Shown here one piece after another: positions 27,036-36,020 of a stretch of DNA of 64,000 nt (its first letter is position 1; every line of letters starts with the position of its first letter). A program made the translations under genes and the position numbers. Origin of the DNA: Bacillota bacterium (GTDB taxonomy: Bacteria; Bacillota; Clostridia; Acetivibrionales; DSM-1351); NCBI GenBank assembly GCA_023409265.1, contig JAEYHZ010000011.1, forward strand, positions 54,637 to 118,636. The letters run 5' to 3'. Under the pieces are notes generated by a model. That model searched no databases and was not told where the DNA came from. It saw only the letters and a program-made list of their open reading frames with translations.

Positions 27036-27569
27036 ATGAGTGAGTTGAAAGGAATTCTTTATACGACAGATTTAAATACACTTTTAATATTTAATAACTC
27101 TATTAAATGCAAGCTGCTTGATCGTATCATGCCTTTAGTTACACACCTTGGAGGTGCGGTAAGTACAATTACCTGCTGTGTCCTAATCATAGCACTTGGA
27201 AAGGGCGAAGTCAGGATGATGGGCGTTAAGGCCCTTGCGGCACTGGCCGTCAGTCATGTGCTGGTGCATCTTCTGAAAAACAGGGTCTGCAGACTGCGGC
27301 CTAAGGATGTTTTGCCAAATATAAATACCTTTAATGTACCGCTGGATTATTATTCATTCCCTTCAGGACATACCACTGCAGTATTCTCAATAGCAACTGC
27401 TCTGGCTCTGAGCATACCTTTACTGGCCTTTATCTGTTTTCCGATTGCGATGATTGTTGCGATTACAAGGCTTTACCTGGGAGTTCATTACCCTTCAGAT
27501 GTCCTTGCGGGTATGGCTGTTGCAATTTTGACTTCACATTTTATGCAGTTTATTTTCAACTGGTTTTAA
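27036..27569 (+). CDS. PAP2 family phosphatase, membrane-bound
   Basis: The 177-residue integral membrane protein carries all three parts of the phosphatase signature: KNRVCRLRP, SFPSGHTT and TRLYLGVHYPSD. Such enzymes remove phosphate from lipid substrates such as undecaprenyl pyrophosphate or phosphatidic acid on the outer membrane face. I start at the ATG at 27036, which follows TGGAGG; a longer frame would begin inside the family B repeat with no ribosome binding site. The GT2 glycosyltransferase follows after 61 bp, so the pair may work on a lipid-linked sugar. Confidence 0.88.
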   Translation: MSELKGILYTTDLNTLLIFNNSIKCKLLDRIMPLVTHLGGAVSTITCCVLIIALGKGEVRMMGVKALAALAVSHVLVHLLKNRVCRLRPKDVLPNINTFNVPLDYYSFPSGHTTAVFSIATALALSIPLLAFICFPIAMIVAITRLYLGVHYPSDVLAGMAVAILTSHFMQFIFNWF

Positions 27570-27630
27570 ATTACTTGTGCCCAAACACCGGGTGCATCAC
27601 ATACTAAACAGACTCTAAGGGGGCAAATAA

Positions 27631-28872
27631 ATGGAACTTTTAAAATACCTAGGATTTAGTGTAAATACACTCTTTACCATCACCTCGGCCATAGTACTCT
27701 TAATTCTGGTATACTTTTTCACCATATCTGTTTTTGGCTTGAAAAAAAGGAAAGAGAATTGCAAAAATATTACACCCACTAACAAATATGCAATAATCAT
27801 TGCTGCCCATAACGAGGAAACAGTTATTAGGAATACAATTTACAGTGTTAAGGCAATGAATTATCCTGAAGAAAATTTCGAGGTTTATGTAGTAGCAGAC
27901 AATTGCACGGATAATACTGCCAAAATAGCCAGAGACTGCGGAGCAGTTGTATATGAACGCTTCGATGCTGTCAAAAAAGGCAAGGGCCAAGCGCTTAACT
28001 GGATGTTTGATATTCTCTTCGCTTCTGAAAATACGTATGATGCTGTTTGTATTCTGGATGCCGACAACCTTGTCTCAAAAGACTTTCTGCTGCAGATAGA
28101 CAGAAAAATGCAACAGGGCTATAAGGTGGTTCAGGGCTATAGAGATATGAAAAACCCATGGGATTCATGGATAACCTCCTCCTATTCAATTACTTACTGG
28201 CTGGCAAACAGACTGTGCCAGCTGCCGAGACAATACCTGGGAATGAACTGTACCCTTACTGGCAGCGGCTATGCCGTAAGCACTGATATCCTCAGAGAAA
28301 TCGGGTGGGAGATAGAAACTTTAACTGAAGATGTAGAGTTTTATTTTCAGCTTTGTCTTAATGATATAAAAATCGGCTGGGCCCACGAGGCTGTTATATT
28401 TGATGAACAGCCCATAACGCTGTCCCAATCCTGGAAACAGCGTACGCGCTGGATGCAGGGCCATTTCAGCTGTTGCTTCATATATGGGAAACAGGTTTTC
28501 AGCAAGCTTCTTGAGGAGAAAAGCCTTCAGTCTTTTGATACTCTGATAATGCTGCTGTACCCTTTTCTCTATGTTGTGGGAAGCTTGCTGCTGGGACTTC
28601 AGGGAATGAAGACTGTTCTCGCTCAAATTGATGATGTTAACCTGAGGACCATAATAATTTTTACTGCAGTATCACTGTGCTCTTTTCTTTTACAGAATAT
28701 TTACTCGTTCTCAGTGCTGGTTAATGAGAAAAAAGCAAATAGAAATATTATTATGGGGCTTATTGTGCTCCCAATATTCAATTTCACATGGATACCCATA
28801 ATGGTTCAGGGATACTTATCCAGGAAAAATAAGGACTGGGCACATATCGCTCACACCTCTACTGCTGTCTAG
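27631..28872 (+). CDS. Membrane-bound GT2 glycosyltransferase
   Basis: The 413-residue protein has one N-terminal membrane segment (residues ~10-35), then a GT-A domain with IIAAHNEE, CILDADN (the DxD-type motif), ETLTEDVEF and QRTRWMQGH (the Q-x-x-R-W motif of processive beta-glycosyltransferases). Three or four C-terminal membrane segments follow. This layout matches synthases of cellulose, hyaluronan or poly-N-acetylglucosamine type and also lipid glycosyltransferases. No polysaccharide export genes are adjacent. The ATG follows AAGGGGGC. It probably forms an operon with the PAP2 phosphatase. Confidence 0.87.
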   Translation: MELLKYLGFSVNTLFTITSAIVLLILVYFFTISVFGLKKRKENCKNITPTNKYAIIIAAHNEETVIRNTIYSVKAMNYPEENFEVYVVADNCTDNTAKIARDCGAVVYERFDAVKKGKGQALNWMFDILFASENTYDAVCILDADNLVSKDFLLQIDRKMQQGYKVVQGYRDMKNPWDSWITSSYSITYWLANRLCQLPRQYLGMNCTLTGSGYAVSTDILREIGWEIETLTEDVEFYFQLCLNDIKIGWAHEAVIFDEQPITLSQSWKQRTRWMQGHFSCCFIYGKQVFSKLLEEKSLQSFDTLIMLLYPFLYVVGSLLLGLQGMKTVLAQIDDVNLRTIIIFTAVSLCSFLLQNIYSFSVLVNEKKANRNIIMGLIVLPIFNFTWIPIMVQGYLSRKNKDWAHIAHTSTAV

Positions 28873-28959
28873 CTATAGGCTGATAATATAAATAAGATTT
28901 CCTTTTGTTTTGTGCAATTATCACAAAAATTAGTTATGCTTTTAGTGGAATATATACAT

Positions 28960-28990
28960 TTGATACAATAAAACTTCATGTTACTATAAT
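28960..28990 (+). promoter_or_regulatory. Promoter of the LacI/disaccharide operon
   Basis: TTGATA (28960-28965) and TATAAT (28985-28990) are 19 nt apart, which is long, but the -10 is perfect and abuts operator O1. The remainder of this 370-bp gap holds two operators and a family C repeat. Confidence 0.6.
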
Positions 28991-29009
28991 AGTGTAACCG
29001 GTTGCGCAA
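28990..29009. promoter_or_regulatory. LacI-type operator O1
   Basis: TAGTGTAACC|GGTTGCGCAA is an imperfect palindrome with the central CCGG of LacI/GalR sites. It lies directly after the -10 box, a repressing position. Confidence 0.75.
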
Positions 29010-29043
29010 AGAAAAATGTCCTGCAACCAATTTTTTTTACAAA

Positions 29044-29063
29044 TTGTGCAACCGGTAGCGCAA
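29044..29063. promoter_or_regulatory. LacI-type operator O2
   Basis: TTGTGCAACC|GGTAGCGCAA is a palindrome matching O1. The two centres are 54 bp apart, which would allow joint binding or looping by the LacI protein encoded at 29243. Confidence 0.75.
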
Positions 29064-29139
29064 AAACTATCGAAAATGCGAGCACATACCCAAGGTGTCC
29101 CAAAGGACACATTTTCCTCATTCAAACGTGCAGAGGCAA

Positions 29140-29187
29140 TAAAATTTTTCTACAGCAGAAATATCTTATCTGAACCCATGCGTTATA
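29140..29187 (+). repeat. Family C repeat, copy 3, upstream of the lacI-type gene
   Basis: ATTTTTCTACAGCAGAAAT is followed by CTGAACCCATGCGTTATAA. ATTTTTCTACAG is shared with copy 2 and the final TGAAC..ATGCGTTATAA with both other copies. It ends 55 bp before the start codon. Confidence 0.75.
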
Positions 29188-29242
29188 AATTCGTAAAACT
29201 TGATGTACATGTAAATAAATACATTAGGCACGGGAGGTTTTA

Positions 29243-30268
29243 ATGAATAGTATACCTAAGAAAATGACAATTAAAGAAATTGCGGAAATAGCCGGAGTAT
29301 CAAAATCCACAGTCTCCAGAGCTATTGACGGAAATCCTAGAATCAGCGACGAAACCAAAAGCAAAATATTCGATATCATAGAAAAATATGGTTACACACC
29401 TAACACTGCAGCAAGGAATCTGGCGAGAAACAAAACCAATGCTATCGGGATTGTCATGCCTCATGGTGAATCAGGAATCTACGCGGCAACATTTTTTCAG
29501 GAGGCTCTAAAAGGCATCTGCAATACAGTCTCAAACAACAATTATGATGTTCTTATAACAGCGGGAAATCCCACAGAACCCGAAGCTATAAAGCGTCTTA
29601 TCAGTACCTCCAGAGTGGACGGAATAATATTACTTAGATCAAAGCTAAGAGACACAAATATTGAATTAATGTTAAAAACTCAATTCCCATTCGTATTGAT
29701 CGGAAGCTGTAAGGAGTACAGCAATATCTACAGTATTGATAATGACAATATCAGCGCAGCCTATGCGCTTACGGAGCATATACTTAAAAGCGGCAGGAGG
29801 AAAATTGCCTTTATTGGTGGTGTTGAGAGTTCAATAGTAACCATAAACCGTCTGGATGGTTATAAAAAGAAAATGTTGGAAAACGGTCTCAAAGTTGAGG
29901 AAGACTATATACGGATTGGGGAGTTTTCGGAGAAACATGGCTACGAATCGATGAAGAAGCTTATGGGCCTGTCTGACAGACCGGATGGAGTAATAATGGT
30001 TGACGACACAATGTGTATGGGAGCCATGAAATATCTTGAAGAAATCAATGTCAGCGTGCCGGAGGACGTTGCAGTAGCCTGCTTTAATGACAGTGCTTAT
30101 ACAAGGTTCTCAAGACCTTCAATAACAACTGTGACTGTAGATTCATACCAGCTCGGGTCAGCAGCCGCTGAAACCCTTATAAATGTACTGAAAAATAAAG
30201 AAGTTGGTTTGGGATGCAAATATATGGATTATAAAATTCTGGAAAGAGAGTCAACATCAGTTATTTAA
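29243..30268 (+). CDS. LacI family transcriptional regulator
   Basis: The 341-residue repressor has the LacI headpiece (TIKEIAEIAGVSKSTVSRAI, residues 9-28, with hinge RNLARNKTN) followed by a periplasmic-binding-protein-like effector domain and the late signature PSITTVTVDSYQLG. The ATG follows GGGAGG. It is the first gene of a sugar operon, and two matching palindromes overlap or follow its promoter, so autoregulation of the whole operon is likely. The inducer is probably the imported disaccharide or a product of it (inference). Confidence 0.92.
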   Translation: MNSIPKKMTIKEIAEIAGVSKSTVSRAIDGNPRISDETKSKIFDIIEKYGYTPNTAARNLARNKTNAIGIVMPHGESGIYAATFFQEALKGICNTVSNNNYDVLITAGNPTEPEAIKRLISTSRVDGIILLRSKLRDTNIELMLKTQFPFVLIGSCKEYSNIYSIDNDNISAAYALTEHILKSGRRKIAFIGGVESSIVTINRLDGYKKKMLENGLKVEEDYIRIGEFSEKHGYESMKKLMGLSDRPDGVIMVDDTMCMGAMKYLEEINVSVPEDVAVACFNDSAYTRFSRPSITTVTVDSYQLGSAAAETLINVLKNKEVGLGCKYMDYKILERESTSVI

Positions 30269-30296
30269 TGGGTTAGTCTGCAGATGGCCCATTAAA
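30264..30296 (+). promoter_or_regulatory. Hairpin between the lacI-type and binding-protein genes
   Basis: TTTAATGGG (30264-30272) pairs with CCCATTAAA (30288-30296), 9 bp. It includes the repressor stop codon and could be an RNA-processing site that raises expression of the downstream binding protein. Confidence 0.5.
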
Positions 30297-30330
30297 ATAT
30301 AAACAAAAAGCTTAGGGAGGAATTAAATTT

Positions 30331-31746
30331 ATGAAGTCAAGAAAGATTTTAGGTCTTGTTGTTGCTTTTACAATGATGGCCGGCGCATTTGCCGGTTGTG
30401 GTTCAGGCACTTCATCATCAGATTCCAGTACAGCTGCGCAGAGCACAACAGCAGCAGTTTCTTCAGCGGCTGCATCCGGCACAGACAGCCAGACTAAAGG
30501 CGGAGAATTATATTACTTAAACTTTAAACCTGAAATTGCTGAAGTATACAATGAAATAGCAAAGGTATACGAGCAGGAGACAGGTGTAAAACTTAAAGTT
30601 GTTACAGCAGCATCAGGTACTTACGAGCAGACATTAAAATCAGAAATGGAAAAATCAGATGCACCGACTCTTTTCCAGATTAACGGGCCCAGGGGTTATG
30701 CCAACTGGAAAGACTATTGTGCAGATTTGAAGGATTCTGAACTCTATAAGCATTTATCAGACAAGAATCTTGCAGTAACAGTAGATGGCGGAGTTTACGG
30801 TATTCCATATGTTGTTGAAGGTTACGGAATAATATATAACAATGCAATAATGAACAAGTACTTTGCGTTGTCCAATAAAGCAACAGATGTAAAGAGCGTG
30901 GATGAAATCAACAGCTTTGCCAAATTGAAAGCCGTAGTTGAAGACATGACAAAGAACAAGGAAACTCTCGGAATCAAGGGTGTATTTGCAAGCACTTCTT
31001 TAAAACCGGGTGAAGACTGGCGCTGGCAGACTCACCTTGCAAATGTTCCGGTATTCTATGAATTTAAGAACAATAATGTAGATTTAACCAGTGATGCCAC
31101 AAAGACAATTAGTTTCCAGTATGCCGAAAACTATAAGAACATTTTCGATCTATATTTGAACAATTCAACAGTTCAGCCTAAGATCCTCGGAACTAAACAG
31201 GTTGCAGACTCAATGGCTGAATTTGCTCTCGGTCAGGCAGCTATGGTACAGAACGGTAACTGGGCATGGGGCCAAATCAAAGGCGTTGACGGAAATACTG
31301 TAAAAGAAGAAGATGTGAAGTTTATGCCAATATACACAGGTGTAACAGGTGAGGAAACCCAGGGGCTGTGCTCAGGAACAGAAAACTTCTTCTCAATTAA
31401 CAAGAAGGCATCTCCTGATAAGCAGAAGCTGGCATTTGATTTTATATACTGGCTCTATTCAAGTGAAAAAGGTAAGGACTTTGTTACTAACAAATTAGGC
31501 TTCATTGCTCCATTTGATACTTTTTCAGATAACGAAAAACCAACAGACCCACTGGCTAAAGAGGTTTTGAGATGGATGAGCAAGGAAGGAGCTACAAATG
31601 TAGCCTGGAACTTCACAGTATTCCCTAACCAGAACTTCAAAAACAATTTTGGTGCAGCATTACTTCAATATGCGCAGGGAAACAAGAAATGGGACGAAGT
31701 AAAAACCCAGGTTGTAAATGATTGGAAGACTGAAAGTTCTAAATAA
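30331..31746 (+). CDS. ABC transporter sugar-binding lipoprotein
   Basis: The 471-residue family 1 extracellular solute-binding protein has a lipoprotein signal with the lipobox AFAGC and lipidated cysteine 23. A Ser/Ala/Thr-rich linker to about residue 55 is followed by the binding fold (VYEQETGVKLKVVTA, GIPYVVEGYGIIYN, ENFFSINKKASPDKQ). It would capture an oligosaccharide outside the membrane for the two permeases downstream. A strong hairpin lies between it and the permeases, so more binding protein than permease should be made. The ATG follows AGGGAGG. The substrate is inferred from the phosphorylase gene: maltose or a related alpha-glucoside. Confidence 0.9.
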   Translation: MKSRKILGLVVAFTMMAGAFAGCGSGTSSSDSSTAAQSTTAAVSSAAASGTDSQTKGGELYYLNFKPEIAEVYNEIAKVYEQETGVKLKVVTAASGTYEQTLKSEMEKSDAPTLFQINGPRGYANWKDYCADLKDSELYKHLSDKNLAVTVDGGVYGIPYVVEGYGIIYNNAIMNKYFALSNKATDVKSVDEINSFAKLKAVVEDMTKNKETLGIKGVFASTSLKPGEDWRWQTHLANVPVFYEFKNNNVDLTSDATKTISFQYAENYKNIFDLYLNNSTVQPKILGTKQVADSMAEFALGQAAMVQNGNWAWGQIKGVDGNTVKEEDVKFMPIYTGVTGEETQGLCSGTENFFSINKKASPDKQKLAFDFIYWLYSSEKGKDFVTNKLGFIAPFDTFSDNEKPTDPLAKEVLRWMSKEGATNVAWNFTVFPNQNFKNNFGAALLQYAQGNKKWDEVKTQVVNDWKTESSK

Positions 31747-31748
31747 CT

Positions 31749-31793
31749 AAAAAATAGCTGCCCCCTAATGGGCGGGGGCAGCTATTTTTTACC
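31749..31793 (+). terminator. Strong hairpin inside the sugar operon
   Basis: A perfect 17-bp stem (31749-31765 with 31774-31790; core TAGCTGCCCCC) is followed by T residues. Located between the binding-protein and permease genes, it probably acts as a partial terminator or 3'-end protector. Confidence 0.88.
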
Positions 31794-31823
31794 TTAATGA
31801 CAATAAAAATCCATTTGGGCATG

Positions 31824-31834
31824 ATTAAATAATA
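31824..31834 (+). repeat. Family B end sequence (solo)
   Basis: ATTAAATAATA followed by GAACTCC, matching the left end of the family B elements. No clear partner end is seen nearby. It lies 54 bp before the first permease gene. Confidence 0.5.
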
Positions 31835-31887
31835 GAACTCCGTAGTCGGTTTATTGAGAAAAGCCGCAATATGGCTTAGGAGGTTAT

Positions 31888-32736
31888 ATGGAAAAAAACT
31901 TAAAAAAATATTTTGCTCTGTTTGCATTGCCTACATTAATTGCATTTACAATAGTGTTTTTAATTCCCTTCATAATGGGTGTATATCTCTCTTTTACAGA
32001 GTTTACTACCATTTCAAACGCCAAATGGGTGGGATTTTCAAACTATATAAAAGCATTTGAGGACGGGTCAAATTTCTTAGGAGCATTAGTCTTTACTTCA
32101 AAATTTGCGGTGGTAGCAGTTATAACAATCAATGTATTTGCCTTCTCTATTGCAATGCTGCTTACTAAAAAGCTAAGAGGGACCAATCTTTTCAGAACAG
32201 TATTTTTCATGCCCAACCTTATTGGCGGTATCGTTCTGGGTTATATCTGGCAGTTGATAATTAATGGTATTTTAATTAACACACTGGGGGTTGATATTAC
32301 CTTTGATGCAAAATACGGCTTCTGGGGACTGATTGTATTAATGAACTGGCAGCTGATTGGATATATGATGATTATATATATCGCCGGTATACAAAACATT
32401 CCTGAGGAATTAATCGAGGCGGCAAAAATAGACGGGGCTTCTCCATTTCAGACTTTATTCCGTATAACCATACCATTGGTAATGCCTTCGATAACAATAT
32501 GCACATTCCTTACTCTTACCAATTCCTTTAAAATGTTCGACCAAAATCTTGCATTAACTGCCGGAGCTCCTGGAGATTCCACAACAATGCTGGCTTTGGA
32601 CATATACAAAACCTTTTATGGAAGAGTGGGGTATGAAGGTGTAGGTCAGGCAAAAGCAGTCATCTTCTTTGTAATGATTGCTATACTGGCATTTATTCAA
32701 CTGTATCTTACCCGTAACAAGGAGGTGGAGAACTAA
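31888..32736 (+). CDS. ABC sugar permease, MalF type
   Basis: The 282-residue protein has six membrane segments. The cytoplasmic EAA loop, which contacts the ATPase, is EELIEAAKIDGASPFQTLF near residues 172-190. It belongs to the carbohydrate CUT1 permease group. The ATG follows TTAGGAGG. The stop codon overlaps the start of the second permease (TAATG), so translation is coupled. No ATPase gene is present in the operon; in Firmicutes a shared MsmK-type ATPase often serves such permeases. Confidence 0.92.
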   Translation: MEKNLKKYFALFALPTLIAFTIVFLIPFIMGVYLSFTEFTTISNAKWVGFSNYIKAFEDGSNFLGALVFTSKFAVVAVITINVFAFSIAMLLTKKLRGTNLFRTVFFMPNLIGGIVLGYIWQLIINGILINTLGVDITFDAKYGFWGLIVLMNWQLIGYMMIIYIAGIQNIPEELIEAAKIDGASPFQTLFRITIPLVMPSITICTFLTLTNSFKMFDQNLALTAGAPGDSTTMLALDIYKTFYGRVGYEGVGQAKAVIFFVMIAILAFIQLYLTRNKEVEN

Positions 32737-33572
32737 TGAACAATAAAGAGAAAATATCAGATGCTTTAAAAATAATACTTTTAGCTATACTTGCAGTAGT
32801 ATTCCTGGCTCCGATATTAATTGTTCTGATGAACTCCTTTAAGGGACAGTTCTTTATTTCGGATCAACCTTTCAAATTACCCACTGCCGAAACCTGGGCA
32901 GGATTTAAGAACTATGTAAATGGTATGGGTAAAATAGGATTTCTCAAAGCCTTCTACTACTCCTTTATCATAACGGTGCCATCAGTTTTGACTCTGGTGC
33001 TGTTTACATCAATGACAGCCTGGTATATAACCAGGGTTAAGGGAGCAGCTTCACAGGCTATATTCTATATAATTGTAGCAAGTATGATAGTTCCTTTTCA
33101 GATGGTTATGTTCACCATGTCAAAAATGGCTAATATTCTCAGCCTTGATAATCCTCTAGGCATAATTGTTATATACTGGGGCTTCGGAGCCGGACTTTCA
33201 GTCTTTATGTTCGCAGGCTTTGTAAAGAGTATCCCGCTGGAAATCGAAGAATCGGCAACAATAGACGGATGTAATCCTGTACAACTGTTTTTTGGAATCG
33301 TATTCCCAATATTAAAGCCAATTTCTATTACAGTTTCAATACTAAATGCAATGTGGATTTGGAATGACTATCTGCTGCCTTATCTTGTTATCGGAAATAC
33401 CTACAGAACAATCCCGATTGCTGTACAGTACCTGCAGGGGGGATACGGCTCCAGAGACATGGGTGCTTTGATGGCAATGCTTATACTTGCTATTGTTCCT
33501 ATCATCATTTTCTATATGGCTTGTCAGAAGCACATTATAAAGGGTGTTGTTGCCGGAGCGGTAAAAGGCTGA
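32736..33572 (+). CDS. ABC sugar permease, MalG type
   Basis: The 278-residue protein has six membrane segments, and the EAA loop is LEIEESATIDGCNPVQLFF near residues 169-187. It is the second half of the heterodimeric channel. The ATG overlaps the stop codon of the preceding permease by one base, and AAGGAGGTGGAG lies 8-19 nt before it. The GH65 gene starts 126 bp downstream on the same strand. Confidence 0.92.
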   Translation: MNNKEKISDALKIILLAILAVVFLAPILIVLMNSFKGQFFISDQPFKLPTAETWAGFKNYVNGMGKIGFLKAFYYSFIITVPSVLTLVLFTSMTAWYITRVKGAASQAIFYIIVASMIVPFQMVMFTMSKMANILSLDNPLGIIVIYWGFGAGLSVFMFAGFVKSIPLEIEESATIDGCNPVQLFFGIVFPILKPISITVSILNAMWIWNDYLLPYLVIGNTYRTIPIAVQYLQGGYGSRDMGALMAMLILAIVPIIIFYMACQKHIIKGVVAGAVKG

Positions 33573-33698
33573 AGGCCGGTTATCACATTTTAGAGTTGAT
33601 AGAGTACAGTCAATAAGGTTAACCGCCAAGTTTAGGTTGAATAGACGGAAAGAAGAGAGAGACAAGTCTAAAAATATGAATCGGGAGAGCAGAATGAT

Positions 33699-36020
33699 AT
33701 GTTTAAGAGGTTATTTAACATAAATGAATGGAAGATTATAGAGGATAGTATTCATAGAGAGGACATGAGGCTCTCTGAAAGTATTATGTCCATTGGAAAT
33801 GGATATATGGGGATGAGAGGAAACTTTGAGGAGAAATATTCGGGAGATACACATCCCGGAACCTACATAGGCGGAGTATGGTTTCCGGACAAAACCCGTG
33901 TAGGCTGGTGGAAAAACGGTTATCCCGAATATTTTGGAAAAGTGATAAACTCAACCAATTTTATTGGTATTGGCGTTATGGCCAATGATTTTGAAATTGA
34001 TCTGGCGAATAATGAAGTGCTGGAGTTTCATAGAGAGCTGGATATGAAGAACGCCGTTTTGCGTAGAATATTTACTGTAAATACCCCTTATGGGCGTATT
34101 CAGGTCAAGACGGAAAGATTCTTAAGTATAAATCAGATGGAAGTGTGCGCAATAAAATATATGGTTTGCAGCCTGGACGGCGATGTATCTGTAAAGCTGA
34201 CTCCATATATGAATGGAGATGTACACAATGAGGATTCAAACTATCAGGAGAAATTCTGGGAGGGAGTGTCCATAAAATCCAAACCTCTCGAAGCAAGTCT
34301 TATCATGAGAACCAAGGAAAATCCTTTCGGTGCACCGAGATTCACCTCCTGTACAAGTATGAAAGTAGTTCCATATGGAGCACTACAGGCATGCCATGCT
34401 GAGGAGCGGAATAATTTTGCAGTCTCAACGGTTGTTCTCCAAGCTCCAAAAGGTGAATGGGTAGGAATTGATAAGTATGTAGCGCTTACCACTACAAGAA
34501 AGCTTAAGGAAGAGAAGCTTGAGGCCAGAGCGGCAGAACTGGCTGCGGAAGCGGCACTAACCGGCTATGACAAACTCAGGGAGCTGCACTGTGCAGCATG
34601 GAATGAAAGATGGGATAAGGCCGATGTTGAGATAGTGGGCGATACTGAAGCCCAGCAGGGAATACGCTTTAACATATTCCAGCTGTTCTCAACCTACTAT
34701 GGTGATGACTGTACTTTAAACTTTGGGCCAAAAGGGTTTACAGGAGAAAAATATGGAGGAGCTACCTACTGGGATACAGAGGCCTTTGTTTTCCCAATGT
34801 ATCTTGCGATAGCTTCCCAGGAGGTTACCAGAAATTTATTGATATACAGGCACAATCAGCTGGAGGGTGCATTTGAAAATGCCAGAAGAATAGGAATGAA
34901 GGGCGCTCTTTACCCGATGGTTACCTTTACAGGAGTCGAGTGTCACAACGAATGGGAAATTACTTTTGAGGAAATACACAGAAATGCCGCAATAGCTTTT
35001 GCCATTTTCCAGTATGCCAGTTATACCGGGGATAAAAGCTATATAGCACAGTATGGAATAGATGTTCTGATAGAAATTTCGAGATTCTGGGCTAGCCGTG
35101 TTCATTACAGTGAAAGAAAGAAAATGTATATGATTCATGGTGTAACAGGTCCTAATGAATATGAAAATAATGTAAGCAACAATTGGTATACAAACCGTAT
35201 GGCAGCCTGGTGTCTTGATTATACCCTGGAATGCATTGCCTATCTCAGAGAAATGAATGAAACCGATAAACTGGAAGAGCGTGCTTTGACCAGGTTTGAG
35301 GAAGAAAAGTGGAAAGAAATAGTGGAGAAGATGTATCTTCCCTACGATGATGCGCTGGGAGTTTTTGTACAGCACGACACCTTCCTGGATAAGGAGCTTA
35401 AGACGGTTGATGCCATTCCCCCAGGAGAAAGACCCATCAACCAGCACTGGTCCTGGGACAGAATTCTGCGTTCCTGCTATATCAAACAGGCTGATGTGCT
35501 TCAAGGGTTGTATTTCCTGGGACATTTATATGACAGTGAAACCAAAATGAAGAACTTTATGTTTTATGAGCCTATGACTGTACATGAATCAAGCCTTTCA
35601 CCCTGTGTGCACTCCATAATCGCTGCCGAGCTGGGCATTGAGGATAAAGCTGTCGAGATGTATAGGAGAACCGCCAGACTTGATCTGGATAATTATAATA
35701 ATGATACAGGGGACGGCCTCCACATAACCTCAATGGGGGGAAGCTGGCTGGCGATCGTTCAGGGTTTTGCAGGTATGAGGACTGCCAGGGGAATATTGGA
35801 ATTCAATCCATTCCTTCCTCAGGGCTGGGAAAGCTACTCCTTCAAAGTCAATTACCGCAGCAGACGATTGAAGATATTCGTTTGTAATGGGAAGACAACA
35901 ATCACTCTTGAACTGGGCGAACCTCTGAATATTGTGTTGTCGGGCAAGGAATCTCTTCTGAGTGATGTGGTTGAAGAAAGCATTGTGCCCGTTAAGGAAA
36001 GAGGTATTGAATATGTCTAA
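33699..36020 (+). CDS. GH65 glycoside phosphorylase, most like maltose phosphorylase
   Basis: The enzyme splits an alpha-glucoside with phosphate to beta-glucose 1-phosphate and a free sugar, saving one ATP. The 773-residue protein has the GH65 N-terminal beta-sandwich (MSIGNGYMGMRGNFEE), the alpha/alpha barrel and a C-terminal beta-sheet domain. The proposed catalytic acid is Glu487 in GVTGPNEYENN; this is also the number reported, from memory, for the Lactobacillus brevis maltose phosphorylase. The GPNEYENNVxNNWYTN motif is that of maltose phosphorylases, while trehalose and kojibiose enzymes usually have GPDE. The beta-phosphoglucomutase gene overlaps its end by 8 bp. Nigerose or other alpha-glucobiose specificity is not excluded. 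Confidence 0.85.
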   Translation: MFKRLFNINEWKIIEDSIHREDMRLSESIMSIGNGYMGMRGNFEEKYSGDTHPGTYIGGVWFPDKTRVGWWKNGYPEYFGKVINSTNFIGIGVMANDFEIDLANNEVLEFHRELDMKNAVLRRIFTVNTPYGRIQVKTERFLSINQMEVCAIKYMVCSLDGDVSVKLTPYMNGDVHNEDSNYQEKFWEGVSIKSKPLEASLIMRTKENPFGAPRFTSCTSMKVVPYGALQACHAEERNNFAVSTVVLQAPKGEWVGIDKYVALTTTRKLKEEKLEARAAELAAEAALTGYDKLRELHCAAWNERWDKADVEIVGDTEAQQGIRFNIFQLFSTYYGDDCTLNFGPKGFTGEKYGGATYWDTEAFVFPMYLAIASQEVTRNLLIYRHNQLEGAFENARRIGMKGALYPMVTFTGVECHNEWEITFEEIHRNAAIAFAIFQYASYTGDKSYIAQYGIDVLIEISRFWASRVHYSERKKMYMIHGVTGPNEYENNVSNNWYTNRMAAWCLDYTLECIAYLREMNETDKLEERALTRFEEEKWKEIVEKMYLPYDDALGVFVQHDTFLDKELKTVDAIPPGERPINQHWSWDRILRSCYIKQADVLQGLYFLGHLYDSETKMKNFMFYEPMTVHESSLSPCVHSIIAAELGIEDKAVEMYRRTARLDLDNYNNDTGDGLHITSMGGSWLAIVQGFAGMRTARGILEFNPFLPQGWESYSFKVNYRSRRLKIFVCNGKTTITLELGEPLNIVLSGKESLLSDVVEESIVPVKERGIEYV

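Noticed and set aside
20672..28872. A defence island or prophage in the mixed accessory region
   Set aside because: No integrase, nuclease, toxin, phage structural or helicase genes are seen. Genes are ordinary metabolic, regulatory and membrane functions.
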